This document shows positions 23,074-31,257 of a stretch of DNA of 51,646 nt, in pieces (the stretch's first letter is position 1; each line of letters begins with the position of its first letter). The stretch comes from JACJYC01 sp964558465 (GTDB lineage: Bacteria; Bacteroidota; Bacteroidia; Chitinophagales; Saprospiraceae). The stretch is from the NCBI GenBank assembly GCA_964558465.1, contig CAZLEF010000049.1, positions 1-51,646 on the forward strand, in the 5' to 3' direction. Made by a program: the position numbers and the translations under genes. The notes beneath the pieces are model-generated. The model was not told the origin of the DNA, did no database searches, and was given only the letters and a program-made list of their open reading frames with translations.

Positions 23074-24174
23074 TCACACATCATAAGTCAGTTCCACCTC
23101 CTGGCTGGCAGCGTGGGATTGGCAGGTAAGAATATAACCGTCTTCCACTTCCTCCTCATCCAGCGCATAACAAACCTCCATTTCCACTTTGCCTTTGGTC
23201 AATTTGGCCATGCAGGTAGAACAGGAGCCGGAGGTGCAGGAATAGGGTGGGTCGTATTTCAGATCGAGCAATCCGTCGAGTATGGTTTTGCCGGGCGCCA
23301 GCGTCAGATCGATCCATTGCCCATGCAGGTGAACCCTCACCTTGGCGCCTTCTACGCCTTCAACTTTGGGGGTTTCGCCGGGTATCTGATTGTTAAAATA
23401 TTCGATATGGATATTTTCTTTTGCAATCCCTTCACTGAGCAAAGCCGATTTGACGGCGTTGATCATCTCCCCGGGCCCGCAAATAAAATATTCTGCCTGT
23501 TTGACGGGGGCCGGATGGTCGCGCAGGAATTTTTGAATTGTCAGCGGATCGATCCTGCCCCTGGCGCCTTGCCAGTTGACAGCGCCCTTGGAGAACAACC
23601 CGGCCATGCCTTTGGGTTTTTCCCGGTTGGGTTGGCTTAAGGTATGTTCCACTCCGAACTGCCCTTCGTAGCGTTTCTCCAGTTCATCAAGCTCTGTTTT
23701 GAAGAGGATGGACTGCTCATTCCGGTTGCCGTACAACAGGAAAACGGAACTTAGCGGCTCTTCTTCCAGGATGGTCTTCAGGGTGGAAAACAGGGGCGTG
23801 ATGCCGCTGCCTGCGCCGATCAGATAATAAGTTTTGCGCTGGGCATGGCTCAACGGGGTAAAAAACCGGCCTTGGGGCGGCATCACCTCAACCGACTCGC
23901 CTGCCCGGAGGTGGTCGTTGATATGATTGGAAACCAGCCCGTTTTTCACCCGTTTTACCGTGACCGCGGGAAAAGGTTCATGGGGCGAACTGCACATCGA
24001 GTAGGCCCGGCGAACTTCCTGGCCGCGGATATGAAATTTCAGGGTGAGATACTGGCCCTGGCGGTATTCAAAAATTTGTCTGAGGTTTTCCGGAATTTCG
24101 AATTCGACAGAAACGGCGTCTTCCGTTTCTTTGCGGATATTCCTGACTTTTAACGGATAAAATTCCGAAACCAT
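23074..24174 (-). CDS. Ferredoxin-type NAD(P)H reductase (FAD, NAD, 2Fe-2S), probable AlkB partner
   Basis: 366 residues in three domains. An FAD-binding barrel (~5-105) has the FAD motif RRAYSMCSSP. An NAD(P)-binding domain (~110-235) has GAGSGITPLFSTLK and YFICGPGEMI. A C-terminal plant-type [2Fe-2S] domain has ligands Cys313, Cys318, Cys321 and Cys351 (CTSGSCSTC ... LTC). The order is that of PaaE and other class IB-type oxygenase reductases, which move electrons from NAD(P)H to a diiron oxygenase. It is transcribed divergently from alkB with 87 bp between starts, so it most likely feeds electrons to AlkB, replacing separate rubredoxin and rubredoxin reductase; that is inference. No other phenylacetate-pathway genes are present. 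Confidence 0.88.
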   Translation of the reverse strand: MVSEFYPLKVRNIRKETEDAVSVEFEIPENLRQIFEYRQGQYLTLKFHIRGQEVRRAYSMCSSPHEPFPAVTVKRVKNGLVSNHINDHLRAGESVEVMPPQGRFFTPLSHAQRKTYYLIGAGSGITPLFSTLKTILEEEPLSSVFLLYGNRNEQSILFKTELDELEKRYEGQFGVEHTLSQPNREKPKGMAGLFSKGAVNWQGARGRIDPLTIQKFLRDHPAPVKQAEYFICGPGEMINAVKSALLSEGIAKENIHIEYFNNQIPGETPKVEGVEGAKVRVHLHGQWIDLTLAPGKTILDGLLDLKYDPPYSCTSGSCSTCMAKLTKGKVEMEVCYALDEEEVEDGYILTCQSHAASQEVELTYDV

Positions 24175-24175
24175 A

Positions 24176-24207
24176 TTGCTGCTGTGCGCTGTTTGTGATT
24201 AAATTTG
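24176..24207 (+). promoter_or_regulatory. Bacteroidota-type promoter of alkB
   Basis: A -33 TTG (24176-24178) and a perfect -7 TAAATTTG (24200-24207) are separated by 21 bp, the same spacing as at secDF. The leader to the ATG at 24262 would be about 48 nt. The 87-bp divergent gap must also hold the promoter of the reductase, for which I see no clear element. Confidence 0.55.
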
Positions 24208-24261
24208 TCCGAATGAGAACGTTTTACCTTTCAATAGGTTTAAGATCAAACAGGATTATCC

Positions 24262-25299
24262 ATGTGGCGCGACCTTAAATATCTGCTGGCCTACCTGATC
24301 CCGTTGAGTGCATATTGGGGCGTTTACCAGGGTGGCCAGTGGTCCTTTTCCGCGATCTGGCTGGCATTTGTGGTCATTCCGTTGCTGGAGCTGATCCTGC
24401 CTCAATCCACGGCAAATTATCCGCCTCCGGAGGAAGAGGACCGGGCCAAACGGAAATTTTTCGACTGGCTTTTGTACCTCAACGTTCCCATTGTATGGGG
24501 TTTGGTCGTTTTTTTGGCATATACCATCACTTCTGACGCCCATGCCTGGTGGGAAACCCTGGGTATGACTTTGAGCGTGGGCCTTGTCGGCGGTTCTTCC
24601 GGGATTAACGCAGGCCACGAATTGGGGCATCGTCAAAACAGAATCGAACAATTCCTGGCCAAAATTCTGCTTTTACCGGCGCTTTACCTCCACTTTTATA
24701 TCGAACACAACAAGGGCCACCATAAAAATGTAGCCACTGACCAGGACCCTGCCTCGGCCAGAGCCGGTGAAAACCTGTATAAATTCTGGATCAGGTCGGT
24801 AACCGGAAGCTATGTGAACGCCTGGCGCCTCGAACGGATCCGACTCAGGCGCGAAGATAAGAAAGTTTGGAGCATACAAAACGAAATGCTCCGGTTTCAG
24901 GCCGTTCAGGCGGGTTACCTGCTGGTGATGGCGGGTATTTTCGGATGGGCGGTTTTGCCCTGGCTTGCCGGAGTAGCCATCATAGCGTTCCTGCTCCTGG
25001 AAACCATCAACTATGTGGAACATTACGGCCTCCGCCGGCGCCTGCTGGCCAATGGGCGTTACGAGCCGGTCAGCCCCGTTCATTCCTGGAATTCGGACCA
25101 TGAGATCGGGCGGATCATGCTTTACGAACTCACCCGCCACAGCGACCACCACTACAAAGCGACCCGCAAATACCAGGTGCTCCGGCATTTTGACGAAAGC
25201 CCCCAGCTACCGATGGGATACCCCGCAGCGGTCTTGCTTTCCCTGGCGCCGCCGCTATGGTTCAGGGTTATGAATCCAAGATTGGAAAAATGGCATTGA
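24262..25299 (+). CDS. alkB: Alkane 1-monooxygenase AlkB
   Basis: 345 residues of an integral-membrane diiron hydroxylase that oxidises the terminal carbon of alkanes. The histidine clusters that bind iron are all present: HELGH at 119-123, HNKGHH at 149-154 and TRHSDHH at 291-297, together with NYVEHYGLRR at 250-259, the signature that separates AlkB from other fatty-acid desaturase-family enzymes. Six membrane helices are suggested. The length is a little under the ~400 residues of pseudomonad AlkB, mostly at the termini, as in other Bacteroidota members. There is no rubredoxin fusion; the divergent 2Fe-2S reductase is the likely electron source. The true substrate (alkane chain length or other lipid) cannot be read from the sequence. 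Confidence 0.93.
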   Translation: MWRDLKYLLAYLIPLSAYWGVYQGGQWSFSAIWLAFVVIPLLELILPQSTANYPPPEEEDRAKRKFFDWLLYLNVPIVWGLVVFLAYTITSDAHAWWETLGMTLSVGLVGGSSGINAGHELGHRQNRIEQFLAKILLLPALYLHFYIEHNKGHHKNVATDQDPASARAGENLYKFWIRSVTGSYVNAWRLERIRLRREDKKVWSIQNEMLRFQAVQAGYLLVMAGIFGWAVLPWLAGVAIIAFLLLETINYVEHYGLRRRLLANGRYEPVSPVHSWNSDHEIGRIMLYELTRHSDHHYKATRKYQVLRHFDESPQLPMGYPAAVLLSLAPPLWFRVMNPRLEKWH

Positions 25300-25315
25300 G
25301 CGTCGTTGCAGGATA

Positions 25316-26635
25316 CTAAACATTCACCGCGGATTTGGCCAGGAAGGCCTTCACCCAGTCGGTGGTCAGCGATTTCGGCCGTTCAAGCGGGAAGCCCAGC
25401 GCTCTTGACCAGCAAAGGGCAGCCAGAACGCCCAATGCCCGGGAAACGCCGAACAGTACCGTATAATAATTATACTCCTTCAGGCCGTATTGCACCAGCA
25501 AAGCGCCGGAGTGGGCGTCTACATTGGGCCAGGGATTTTTGACCTTGCCCAGGGTTTCGAGGATGCCGGGCACCACTTCAAAAACCTTCCAGACCACCTG
25601 CACCAGGTCGCTGTCTTTCAAATATTCTTCAGCAAATTCTTTCTGGGCGATAAACCGGGGGTCCGGTCTGCGCAGTACAGCGTGGCCGTAACCCGGGATG
25701 ACCTGACCGGCAGCGAGCGTACTTTTCACATATTCGGCAATCTGTTCTTTGCTCGGATTGCTGACGCCGAGCGCATCCAGCATTTTAAATATCCATCGGA
25801 TCACTTCCTGGTTGGCGAGGCCGTGCAGCGGTCCGGCCAGCGCATTCATGCCGGCGGCAAAAGAAAAGTAGGGGTCGCTCAAAGTGGAGCCCACCAGGTG
25901 GGTCGTATGCGCCGATGCGTTGCCGCCTTCATGGTCGGCGTGAATCGTCATATAAAGGCGCATCAGGTTTTTGAAATCCGGCTTTTCAATACCCAGCATA
26001 TGGGCAAAATTGCCAGCCCAATCCTGGCTGATATCCGGCGAAATATGATTGCCGTAATGATAGGTTCTCCGGTAAATATAAGCAGCCACCCGCGGAAGCC
26101 GTGCGATGAGGTTCATGGAATCCTCGTAGGTAGGATCCCAGTATTCTGTTTTTTTGATGCCCTCATCATAACGGCGGGCAAAGATGCTTTCCGTTTGCAT
26201 GGCGTTGACGGCAACGGCGAGCTGGGCCATGGGGTGCGAATCGAAAGGCATAGCGTCCAGTACCCTGAAAATATGCTCGGGCACATTGCTGCGGTGGCGC
26301 CATTGGTCGGTCAGCCAGTTCACCTGTTCGGTTGTAGGGATTTCGCCGACGAGCATCAGCCAGAACAACCCCTCGGGCAGCGGTTCCCGGCCGGCCGGCC
26401 CCTGTGGGAGCAATTCCCGCAACTGGGAAATGGAATATCCCCTGAACCGGATACCCTCGATGGGATCCAGTTCGGAAGGTTCCCAAACCATCATTTTAAT
26501 ATTCCGGGCGCCGCCGAATATCTGGCTCAACGTCACTTCATCCACTTTCCTGTTGCCGTGTTCGGCCAGCAAAGCTTTCATTTCCGCTTTGAGGGCGGAA
26601 GCTTTATCAATAAATTTTTGTTTTAAAGGATCCAT
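25316..26635 (-). CDS. gltA: Citrate synthase
   Basis: 439 residues; condenses acetyl-CoA and oxaloacetate to citrate. Active-site segments are visible: HADHEGGNASAHT (first histidine), GPLHGLANQEV (second histidine) and GYGHAVLRRPDPRF with the CoA/citrate-binding arginines. The C-terminal aspartate region reads LFGVSRALGVLAALCW. The sequence has the eukaryote-like (type I) form, with an N-terminal extension and EPSELDPIEGIRFRGYSI, and lacks the features of the allosteric hexameric E. coli type. The convergent alkB gene ends 16 bp away. The 36 bp to the upstream exported protein gene suggest possible co-transcription. Confidence 0.95.
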   Translation of the reverse strand: MDPLKQKFIDKASALKAEMKALLAEHGNRKVDEVTLSQIFGGARNIKMMVWEPSELDPIEGIRFRGYSISQLRELLPQGPAGREPLPEGLFWLMLVGEIPTTEQVNWLTDQWRHRSNVPEHIFRVLDAMPFDSHPMAQLAVAVNAMQTESIFARRYDEGIKKTEYWDPTYEDSMNLIARLPRVAAYIYRRTYHYGNHISPDISQDWAGNFAHMLGIEKPDFKNLMRLYMTIHADHEGGNASAHTTHLVGSTLSDPYFSFAAGMNALAGPLHGLANQEVIRWIFKMLDALGVSNPSKEQIAEYVKSTLAAGQVIPGYGHAVLRRPDPRFIAQKEFAEEYLKDSDLVQVVWKVFEVVPGILETLGKVKNPWPNVDAHSGALLVQYGLKEYNYYTVLFGVSRALGVLAALCWSRALGFPLERPKSLTTDWVKAFLAKSAVNV

Positions 26636-26671
26636 TCGGAAACTAACTCTTTTTCAAGGTAAAAAAATCAA

Positions 26672-27091
26672 TCACGACCCGGAATCTTCCAGTTTCAGGA
26701 CTTCAAGTTCGATCATTTCCTTAGAAGCGCCCTGGTTTTTCAATTTTTTGATCAGGCTGGATTCGGTTCGCCGCCGTTCTGCCAGTTGCCGGTTGAAAAC
26801 CGGTACTTGTTCCGGGGTGAGCATTTTGCGGATGGAACCTTCAGCGCCTCGCCGGATAGAACGTCGTTTTTTGAGATATTGTTCAAAATTTTCGCTCCTC
26901 AGGTATTCAACGGATTGGATTTGTTCGAGGCGGCGCTGCTGAATCACCGCCATGCCTTCGGTTTGAGCAGGATCCAGCCGGTATAAATCGCTCATCTGCC
27001 TGACAAGCTGGTCGGGACCGGCAGCACCGGATTGGGCGTCGGCGTTCCCCGCAAAAAACAGAACAAGGGCAATCCAGGACAAACACTTCAT
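26672..27091 (-). CDS. Small exported helical protein, Spy/CpxP-like
   Basis: 139 residues from the ATG at 27091 (MKCLSWIALVLFFAGNADAQ signal peptide, predicted cleavage after NADA). The open frame extends 11 codons further up. The mature part is highly charged and helical. The segment RKMLTPEQVPVFNRQLAERRR resembles the LTxxQ-type helices of periplasmic chaperone-like proteins (Spy/CpxP, DUF4168-like), but this is weak similarity. Function is unknown. The gene precedes citrate synthase on the same strand with 36 bp between them. Confidence 0.6.
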   Translation of the reverse strand: MKCLSWIALVLFFAGNADAQSGAAGPDQLVRQMSDLYRLDPAQTEGMAVIQQRRLEQIQSVEYLRSENFEQYLKKRRSIRRGAEGSIRKMLTPEQVPVFNRQLAERRRTESSLIKKLKNQGASKEMIELEVLKLEDSGS

Positions 27092-27265
27092 TTCAATATT
27101 TTTAAACATTCGTTCATTTTTCAATCAAGTCGCGTCGCATTCAGGTCAGCTTGAAGTCGCTAAAATACAATTTTTCGTATAAATCAATCATGGAAAACGA
27201 ATGCAAATAAAAAACAGGCATAAACCGGGCCGGGGAAAAGGAAATTCAAGGAGAAAAAACGCAAA

Positions 27266-28123
27266 TCACCCGATGCGGGTCCGCAACCAGGCATACCATT
27301 CCTGCATACCTTCGCCGGTTGTAGCCGAAAGTTCAATAAATTTCAGGCCCGGATTCACTTTCAGCGCGTATGTTTTTGCAGCAGCCATATTAAACCGGAC
27401 ATAAGGTAAAAGGTCTGTTTTATTGATGATGCAAAGGTCGGCGCTATGGAACATATCGGGGTATTTAATGGGTTTGTCGTCGCCTTCCGTCACACTGATA
27501 ATGACCACCCGGCCGCCCTCGCCCAGGTCAAAAAGAGCGGGACAGATCAGATTGCCCACATTTTCGATAAATAGCACGGAATGATCCGACGGGTTGAGTT
27601 GCCGAAGGGCTCTGTACACCATTTCAGCATCCAGGTGGCATCCTTTTCCGGTATTGATCTGTACCACGGGGACATTAGTTGCCGCTATCCGTTGGGCGTC
27701 GTTGGAGGTTTGCTGGTCGCCTTCGATCACAAAACAGGCGATCTCATTTTTCAGGTCCGCCAAAGTTTGTTCCAGTAAAGTGGTTTTGCCGGCCCCCGGA
27801 GAACTGACCAGGTTCAGCGCCAGTATATTCCTTGCTTCAAAATACCCCCGGTTGCGCTCGGCTAGCCGGTCATTTTTATGAAGGATGTCCTGCTCCAGGT
27901 GAATAACGTTTTTTTCCCGTGCCGGCACAGGGTGTTCATGTCCGGCGCTGTGGCGGTGGTGATGACCGGTTGCATGGTCGTGCCCGGCGTCATGGCGGCG
28001 GTGCTCGTGTTCATGTGCGTCATGGCCATGGACATGCATATGTTCGTGTTTTTCTTCTTCGCCTATTTTGGTGATCGTAACCAGGCTGGGGGAAGAACCG
28101 CCGCATCCGCAGGTATCGCACAT
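27266..28123 (-). CDS. hypB: Hydrogenase nickel incorporation GTPase HypB
   Basis: 285 residues. HypB delivers nickel to [NiFe]-hydrogenase (and sometimes urease) precursors in a GTP-dependent step, together with HypA. The N-terminus MCDTCGCGG carries the high-affinity nickel motif. Residues 26-64 form a histidine-rich stretch with 17 histidines that can store nickel. The G domain has the P-loop SSPGAGKTT (107-115), EGDQQTSNDAQRI, the conserved GKGCHLDAEMV and FIENVGNLICP metal-site segments, and NKTDLLPY. hypA lies upstream on the same strand, 204 bp away, with a repeat block in between. No hydrogenase structural gene or other hyp gene is in the window. Confidence 0.95.
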   Translation of the reverse strand: MCDTCGCGGSSPSLVTITKIGEEEKHEHMHVHGHDAHEHEHRRHDAGHDHATGHHHRHSAGHEHPVPAREKNVIHLEQDILHKNDRLAERNRGYFEARNILALNLVSSPGAGKTTLLEQTLADLKNEIACFVIEGDQQTSNDAQRIAATNVPVVQINTGKGCHLDAEMVYRALRQLNPSDHSVLFIENVGNLICPALFDLGEGGRVVIISVTEGDDKPIKYPDMFHSADLCIINKTDLLPYVRFNMAAAKTYALKVNPGLKFIELSATTGEGMQEWYAWLRTRIG

Positions 28124-28159
28124 ATTGTTTCGGTATTCATTAATAATTTACAAATGCTT

Positions 28160-28323
28160 TGGCCGACGGTGGACGGCCGACGGTGGACGGTGGACGGTAA
28201 AACGCCATCCTCTCCGACTGCTTCCAGACTGTAACAAGGCTGTCTCCCACAGGCCCCACCCCGCCCCAAAAGGCGGGTAAACGTCCACCATAAGCCGTCT
28301 ACCGTAGGCCGTCAGCCGTCCAC
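28160..28323. repeat. Repeat block between hypA and hypB
   Basis: GGTGGACG/GCCGACG units (28164-28199) and, in opposite orientation, GTCCACC/GTCTACC units (28284-28323) flank a middle with CCCGCC-CCAAAA-GGCGGG at about 28259-28277 and TGTAACAAGGCTGTC. The words match those at 15752-16075 and 19853-19932. The block splits an otherwise expected two-gene operon. Confidence 0.82.
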
Positions 28324-28327
28324 CTTC

Positions 28328-28669
28328 TCAGCTCACCACCAATGATTTCACCCTGAGTTCTCTGCCCTCCAGCACTTCCGAAAAGCAGGCGCCGCAATCC
28401 GGGCAGGTATCAAACAGGGTATGAACCCTAAATACGCTGCTGCAATCCGGGCAACGCGCTTTTCCCGGAATATGCCGGATTATCCGTTCCGAACCTTCAA
28501 GTATCGTGCCGGGAACGGCTGCATCCCATGCGAACAACAAGGCTTCCATTTCCACGCCCGCCAGTTCCCCGATTTCCAGTTCGATGCTTTCAACCTGGCC
28601 GGCGGAGTGGATTTTTGCCTGTTCTCCGGCAATTTCCACGATACTCAATACGAGGGAAAGTTCGTGCAT
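28328..28669 (-). CDS. hypA: Hydrogenase maturation nickel metallochaperone HypA
   Basis: 113 residues, the standard length. The N-terminal MHELS supplies the nickel ligands (His2, Glu3). The zinc-binding loop has CPDC (Cys73, Cys76) and CPDC (Cys89, Cys92). It passes nickel to the hydrogenase large subunit with HypB. It is on the same strand upstream of hypB and is probably co-transcribed despite the repeat block between them. A perfect -7 element lies about 32 nt upstream. Confidence 0.94.
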   Translation of the reverse strand: MHELSLVLSIVEIAGEQAKIHSAGQVESIELEIGELAGVEMEALLFAWDAAVPGTILEGSERIIRHIPGKARCPDCSSVFRVHTLFDTCPDCGACFSEVLEGRELRVKSLVVS

Positions 28670-28700
28670 GACAACAAGGCTTTATCCGGTTGATACCCGG

Positions 28701-28708
28701 CAAATATA
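28701..28708 (-). promoter_or_regulatory. Promoter -7 element of hypA
   Basis: CAAATATA on the plus strand reads TATATTTG on the minus strand, a perfect TAnnTTTG, about 32 nt before the hypA ATG. No good -33 element is visible. Confidence 0.45.
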
Positions 28709-28786
28709 AACAGCCGGCCAGGTTTTCTGATTGATAAAAATCACCTGTTGAAGTAATATTCATCAAAGGCATCCAAGTTTGATTTT

Positions 28787-30032
28787 TTATTTCAGCGCAA
28801 TGTATTCTATGAGCAGGGAATTCCTGTCGATGCCAAAATACTGTTCGGGCGGCTCGCTGATCCGCTGCATCAGTTTGTACGCATTTAGCAGCATGATCTC
28901 TCTGATCGAACTTTCGGAAGAAAGGTTAAAGGTGTTGCGCATGACGATAAACAGGAAATCGGAAGGAATATGAAACCGGCGCAGGCTCTCATACCGGTTC
29001 TCCAGGTTGATCTTGCCTTTTTTCTCCAACTCTTGCAGGACTTTCGGGAACATTTCCCTAAGATTGGGTTTTACTTTGTAGCCCAGGTCAAATTCCAGGC
29101 GGTAGATCTTTCCCGGCATGATTTCGTGAAATTTATATTCTTCCTGAAAAGGCGCTTCCGTTTCGCTGAAATGGATCAGCCAGTATGTGTCGGCTCTTTT
29201 GGGTTGTTTTTGATAGACTGCAAAAAACATCGCCATCAATCCCAGGCTGATCCCGGCGCCGTGCGCAATTTTCTGAGCGTTTCCCACAAAAAAGACCCCT
29301 TCGATCGAAAGGAATACCAGCGTCACTGCGGTTGTGGCCGACCAGCGCCATTTTAAACGCCTGGACAAGTAAAAGGTAAGCAAGGTAGTGGTAGCCAACA
29401 TGGCAATAGTGATGGCAATGCCGTAAGCCGCCTCCATATTGGCGCTTTTTTGAAAATGCAGCACCACAAAAACACATCCCGCAAAAAGCAGGTGGTTGAT
29501 AAACGGGATAAACAACTGGCGCCGGAGCCTGCTGGGATAACGGATCTGGACCCGAAACCAGGTATCAAGCTTTACGGCTTCGCTGATGAGGGAATATGAC
29601 CCGCTGATGAGCGCCTGACTGGCTACAATGGACGCCAGTACGGCTATGGCGACACCTGGCGTCACAAACCATTTGGGCATAATGGCAAAAAGGCGTAATA
29701 ATGCCGTCTGCCAGCAGCGCCGAGCAGCCGATCATGGCAGCGTATACCGTCCAGCGAGGCGCCTGCCTTTTGATCAGCGCATACAAGGAAAAAATGCCGC
29801 CTTCACCATGGTTGTCAGCGCGCAGGGTAAGCAAAATATATTTAAACGTAGCCTGGATGGTCAGCGTCCAGAAAATGCAGGACAACCCGCCGTATACCAG
29901 TTCTTTAGTAATGGGGTTCTTCCCGAGAATGGCACTCATGACATAAAGCGGAGAGGTGCCGATATCGCCAAAGACGATACCCAGTGTAACCAGCAGCGTG
30001 GCGAAGGTAACTTTGGAAGGAATCTGGCTCAT
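28787..30032 (-). pseudogene. kup: Potassium transporter Kup, internally deleted and frameshifted
   Basis: The 5' part (from 30032) encodes a normal Kup N-terminus: TLGIVFGDIGTSPLYV, RADNHGEGGIFSLYAL and LLADGIITP at residues ~109-117. The next recognisable Kup sequence, in another frame, is the later segment with FVTPGVAIAVLASIVASQALISG, which in intact Kup lies near residue 300, followed by the rest of the membrane domain and the C-terminal cytosolic domain to 28787. About 190 residues (several membrane helices) are missing at a junction near 29690, where CCTTTTTGCC joins the two parts. The remaining reading frames total about 414 codons, against the usual 620-650. A functional K+ symporter cannot be made. 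An assembly collapse is possible but less likely, because no repeat is visible at the join. Confidence 0.85.
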
Positions 30033-30161
30033 GAAGCAAAATTAGAAATTCATTTTTAACCACCGGTTGGAATTTCGCTTCGGTGCAGATTCCCTGCTTG
30101 TTCAATCAAAAGACGTATCTTGGGCCGGCGTTCACCAAATTGAAATCAAGACTTTTCACAA

Positions 30162-30767
30162 ATGATCCTGATCGGAGATATTTTAATCAGCGACGAGGTG
30201 GTTACGGAACAATTCATCTGCGACCTGCAAGCCTGCAAAGGGGCCTGTTGCTGGGAAGGCGATTATGGGGCGCCGTTAGAGGAAGCGGAACTCGGGATTC
30301 TGACCTCCATTTACCCGCTGGTCAGGCCTTACCTGACCGAAGAGGGTCAAAAAGCCATCGATCTGAACGGGCCGTTTACCTACAATGAGGACAATGAAGA
30401 CCACGGCGCCACCCTGGTCAACAACGGCCCCTGCGCATTCATGACCTACGACGCTCTGGGTATTGCACAATGCGGTATCGAACTGGCGTTCAGAGATGGC
30501 GTAACAGATTTCAGAAAGCCCATTTCCTGCCACCTTTACCCCATCCGGGTGAATAAAAAGCCGGAAGCCAATTTCGAATCGCTCAATTATGAAAGGTGGC
30601 ATATCTGTTCGGCGGCATGTGAATTGGGGAAAAAAGAAAAAGTGCCTGTTTACCGCTTTTTAAAGGAGGCGCTGATCCGTCAGTACGGCGCCGGATTTTA
30701 CGAGGAACTGGACCAGGCGGCCCGTTTTTTTTCTAACACTGACACTGCAAAAAGCCTGGAGGAATAA
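30162..30767 (+). CDS. DUF3109 family cysteine-rich protein
   Basis: 201 residues. The N-terminal motif has Cys20, Cys25, Cys29 and Cys30 (ICDLQACKGACCWEGD), and further cysteines occur in NNGPCAFMTYD, AQCGIEL, ISCHLYPIRV and HICSAACELGKK. This is the pattern of the DUF3109/YkgJ group, proposed zinc- or iron-sulfur-binding proteins of unknown function that are conserved across Bacteroidota. No signal peptide is present. The gene faces away from the broken kup gene, with 129 bp between their starts, and has only a near-consensus -7 (TATCTTGG) at 30116-30123. Confidence 0.85.
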   Translation: MILIGDILISDEVVTEQFICDLQACKGACCWEGDYGAPLEEAELGILTSIYPLVRPYLTEEGQKAIDLNGPFTYNEDNEDHGATLVNNGPCAFMTYDALGIAQCGIELAFRDGVTDFRKPISCHLYPIRVNKKPEANFESLNYERWHICSAACELGKKEKVPVYRFLKEALIRQYGAGFYEELDQAARFFSNTDTAKSLEE

Positions 30768-31170
30768 AAATTTCTTTAAAAATTTGCAAATCTGAATATT
30801 CTGTGCTAATTTTGAGCCAGTCAAAGGCCCTTGTCCGCATAATTAGAGGGCCCTCCCAATCCGAGAAAGTATTTTACTACACAATAGCAACTTATCATTA
30901 CACTTCGCCCATATACACTTGCGCCAATGTGCAGTGGAGGCGTGTCACTTTCCCTATTACCTTCAAAAAGGCAAGTTGAAGTCTGCCCCCTTTACACCGT
31001 TGTTTTGGGTATGATTGCCGGCGCCAGCATTTGCCGGTCATTCCTGTAAAAATATCGAATCCGGATAAAAGTCCGGATTTCGCAAGATATTCCTTCCCCC
31101 ACTTTTGAAGTTGGATTTTTGGCAGCCTGGCGGTTCATCCGTTCAGGCTGTACTTTTTTGCAAAAAAAAA
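30768..31170. other. About 400-bp intergenic region, content unexplained
   Basis: No convincing gene. AT-rich sequence follows the DUF3109 stop. Bases 30820-30990 carry self-complementary words such as GGGCCC and AGGCCCTTG / CTAATTATGCGGACAAGGG, and a stretch with ACTTCGCCCATATACACTTG. It does not match any RNA family I know. Confidence 0.35.
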
Positions 31171-31192
31171 GACCGGCGCGTTTACGCCGGTC
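31171..31192 (-). terminator. Intrinsic terminator after hsp20 (first copy)
   Basis: GACCGGCG (31171-31178) and CGCCGGTC (31185-31192) form an 8-bp GC-rich stem with a 6-nt loop. On the minus strand it is followed by nine T residues. It lies downstream of the Hsp20 gene ending at 31258. On the plus side, T residues are lacking (CCCAAAAAA). Confidence 0.8.
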
Positions 31193-31257
31193 CCAAAAAA
31201 CACCTAAAACCCTATTAACTAACCTATTCTTTGCCACGCCTGAGGCGCGGAGTTCTG

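Noticed and set aside
23074..24174. Phenylacetate degradation (PaaE) role for the reductase.
   Set aside because: No other paa gene is near; the divergent neighbour is alkB, which gives a simpler partner.
27266..28669. Hydrogenase operon.
   Set aside because: Only the two nickel chaperone genes are present; no structural or other maturation genes can be seen.
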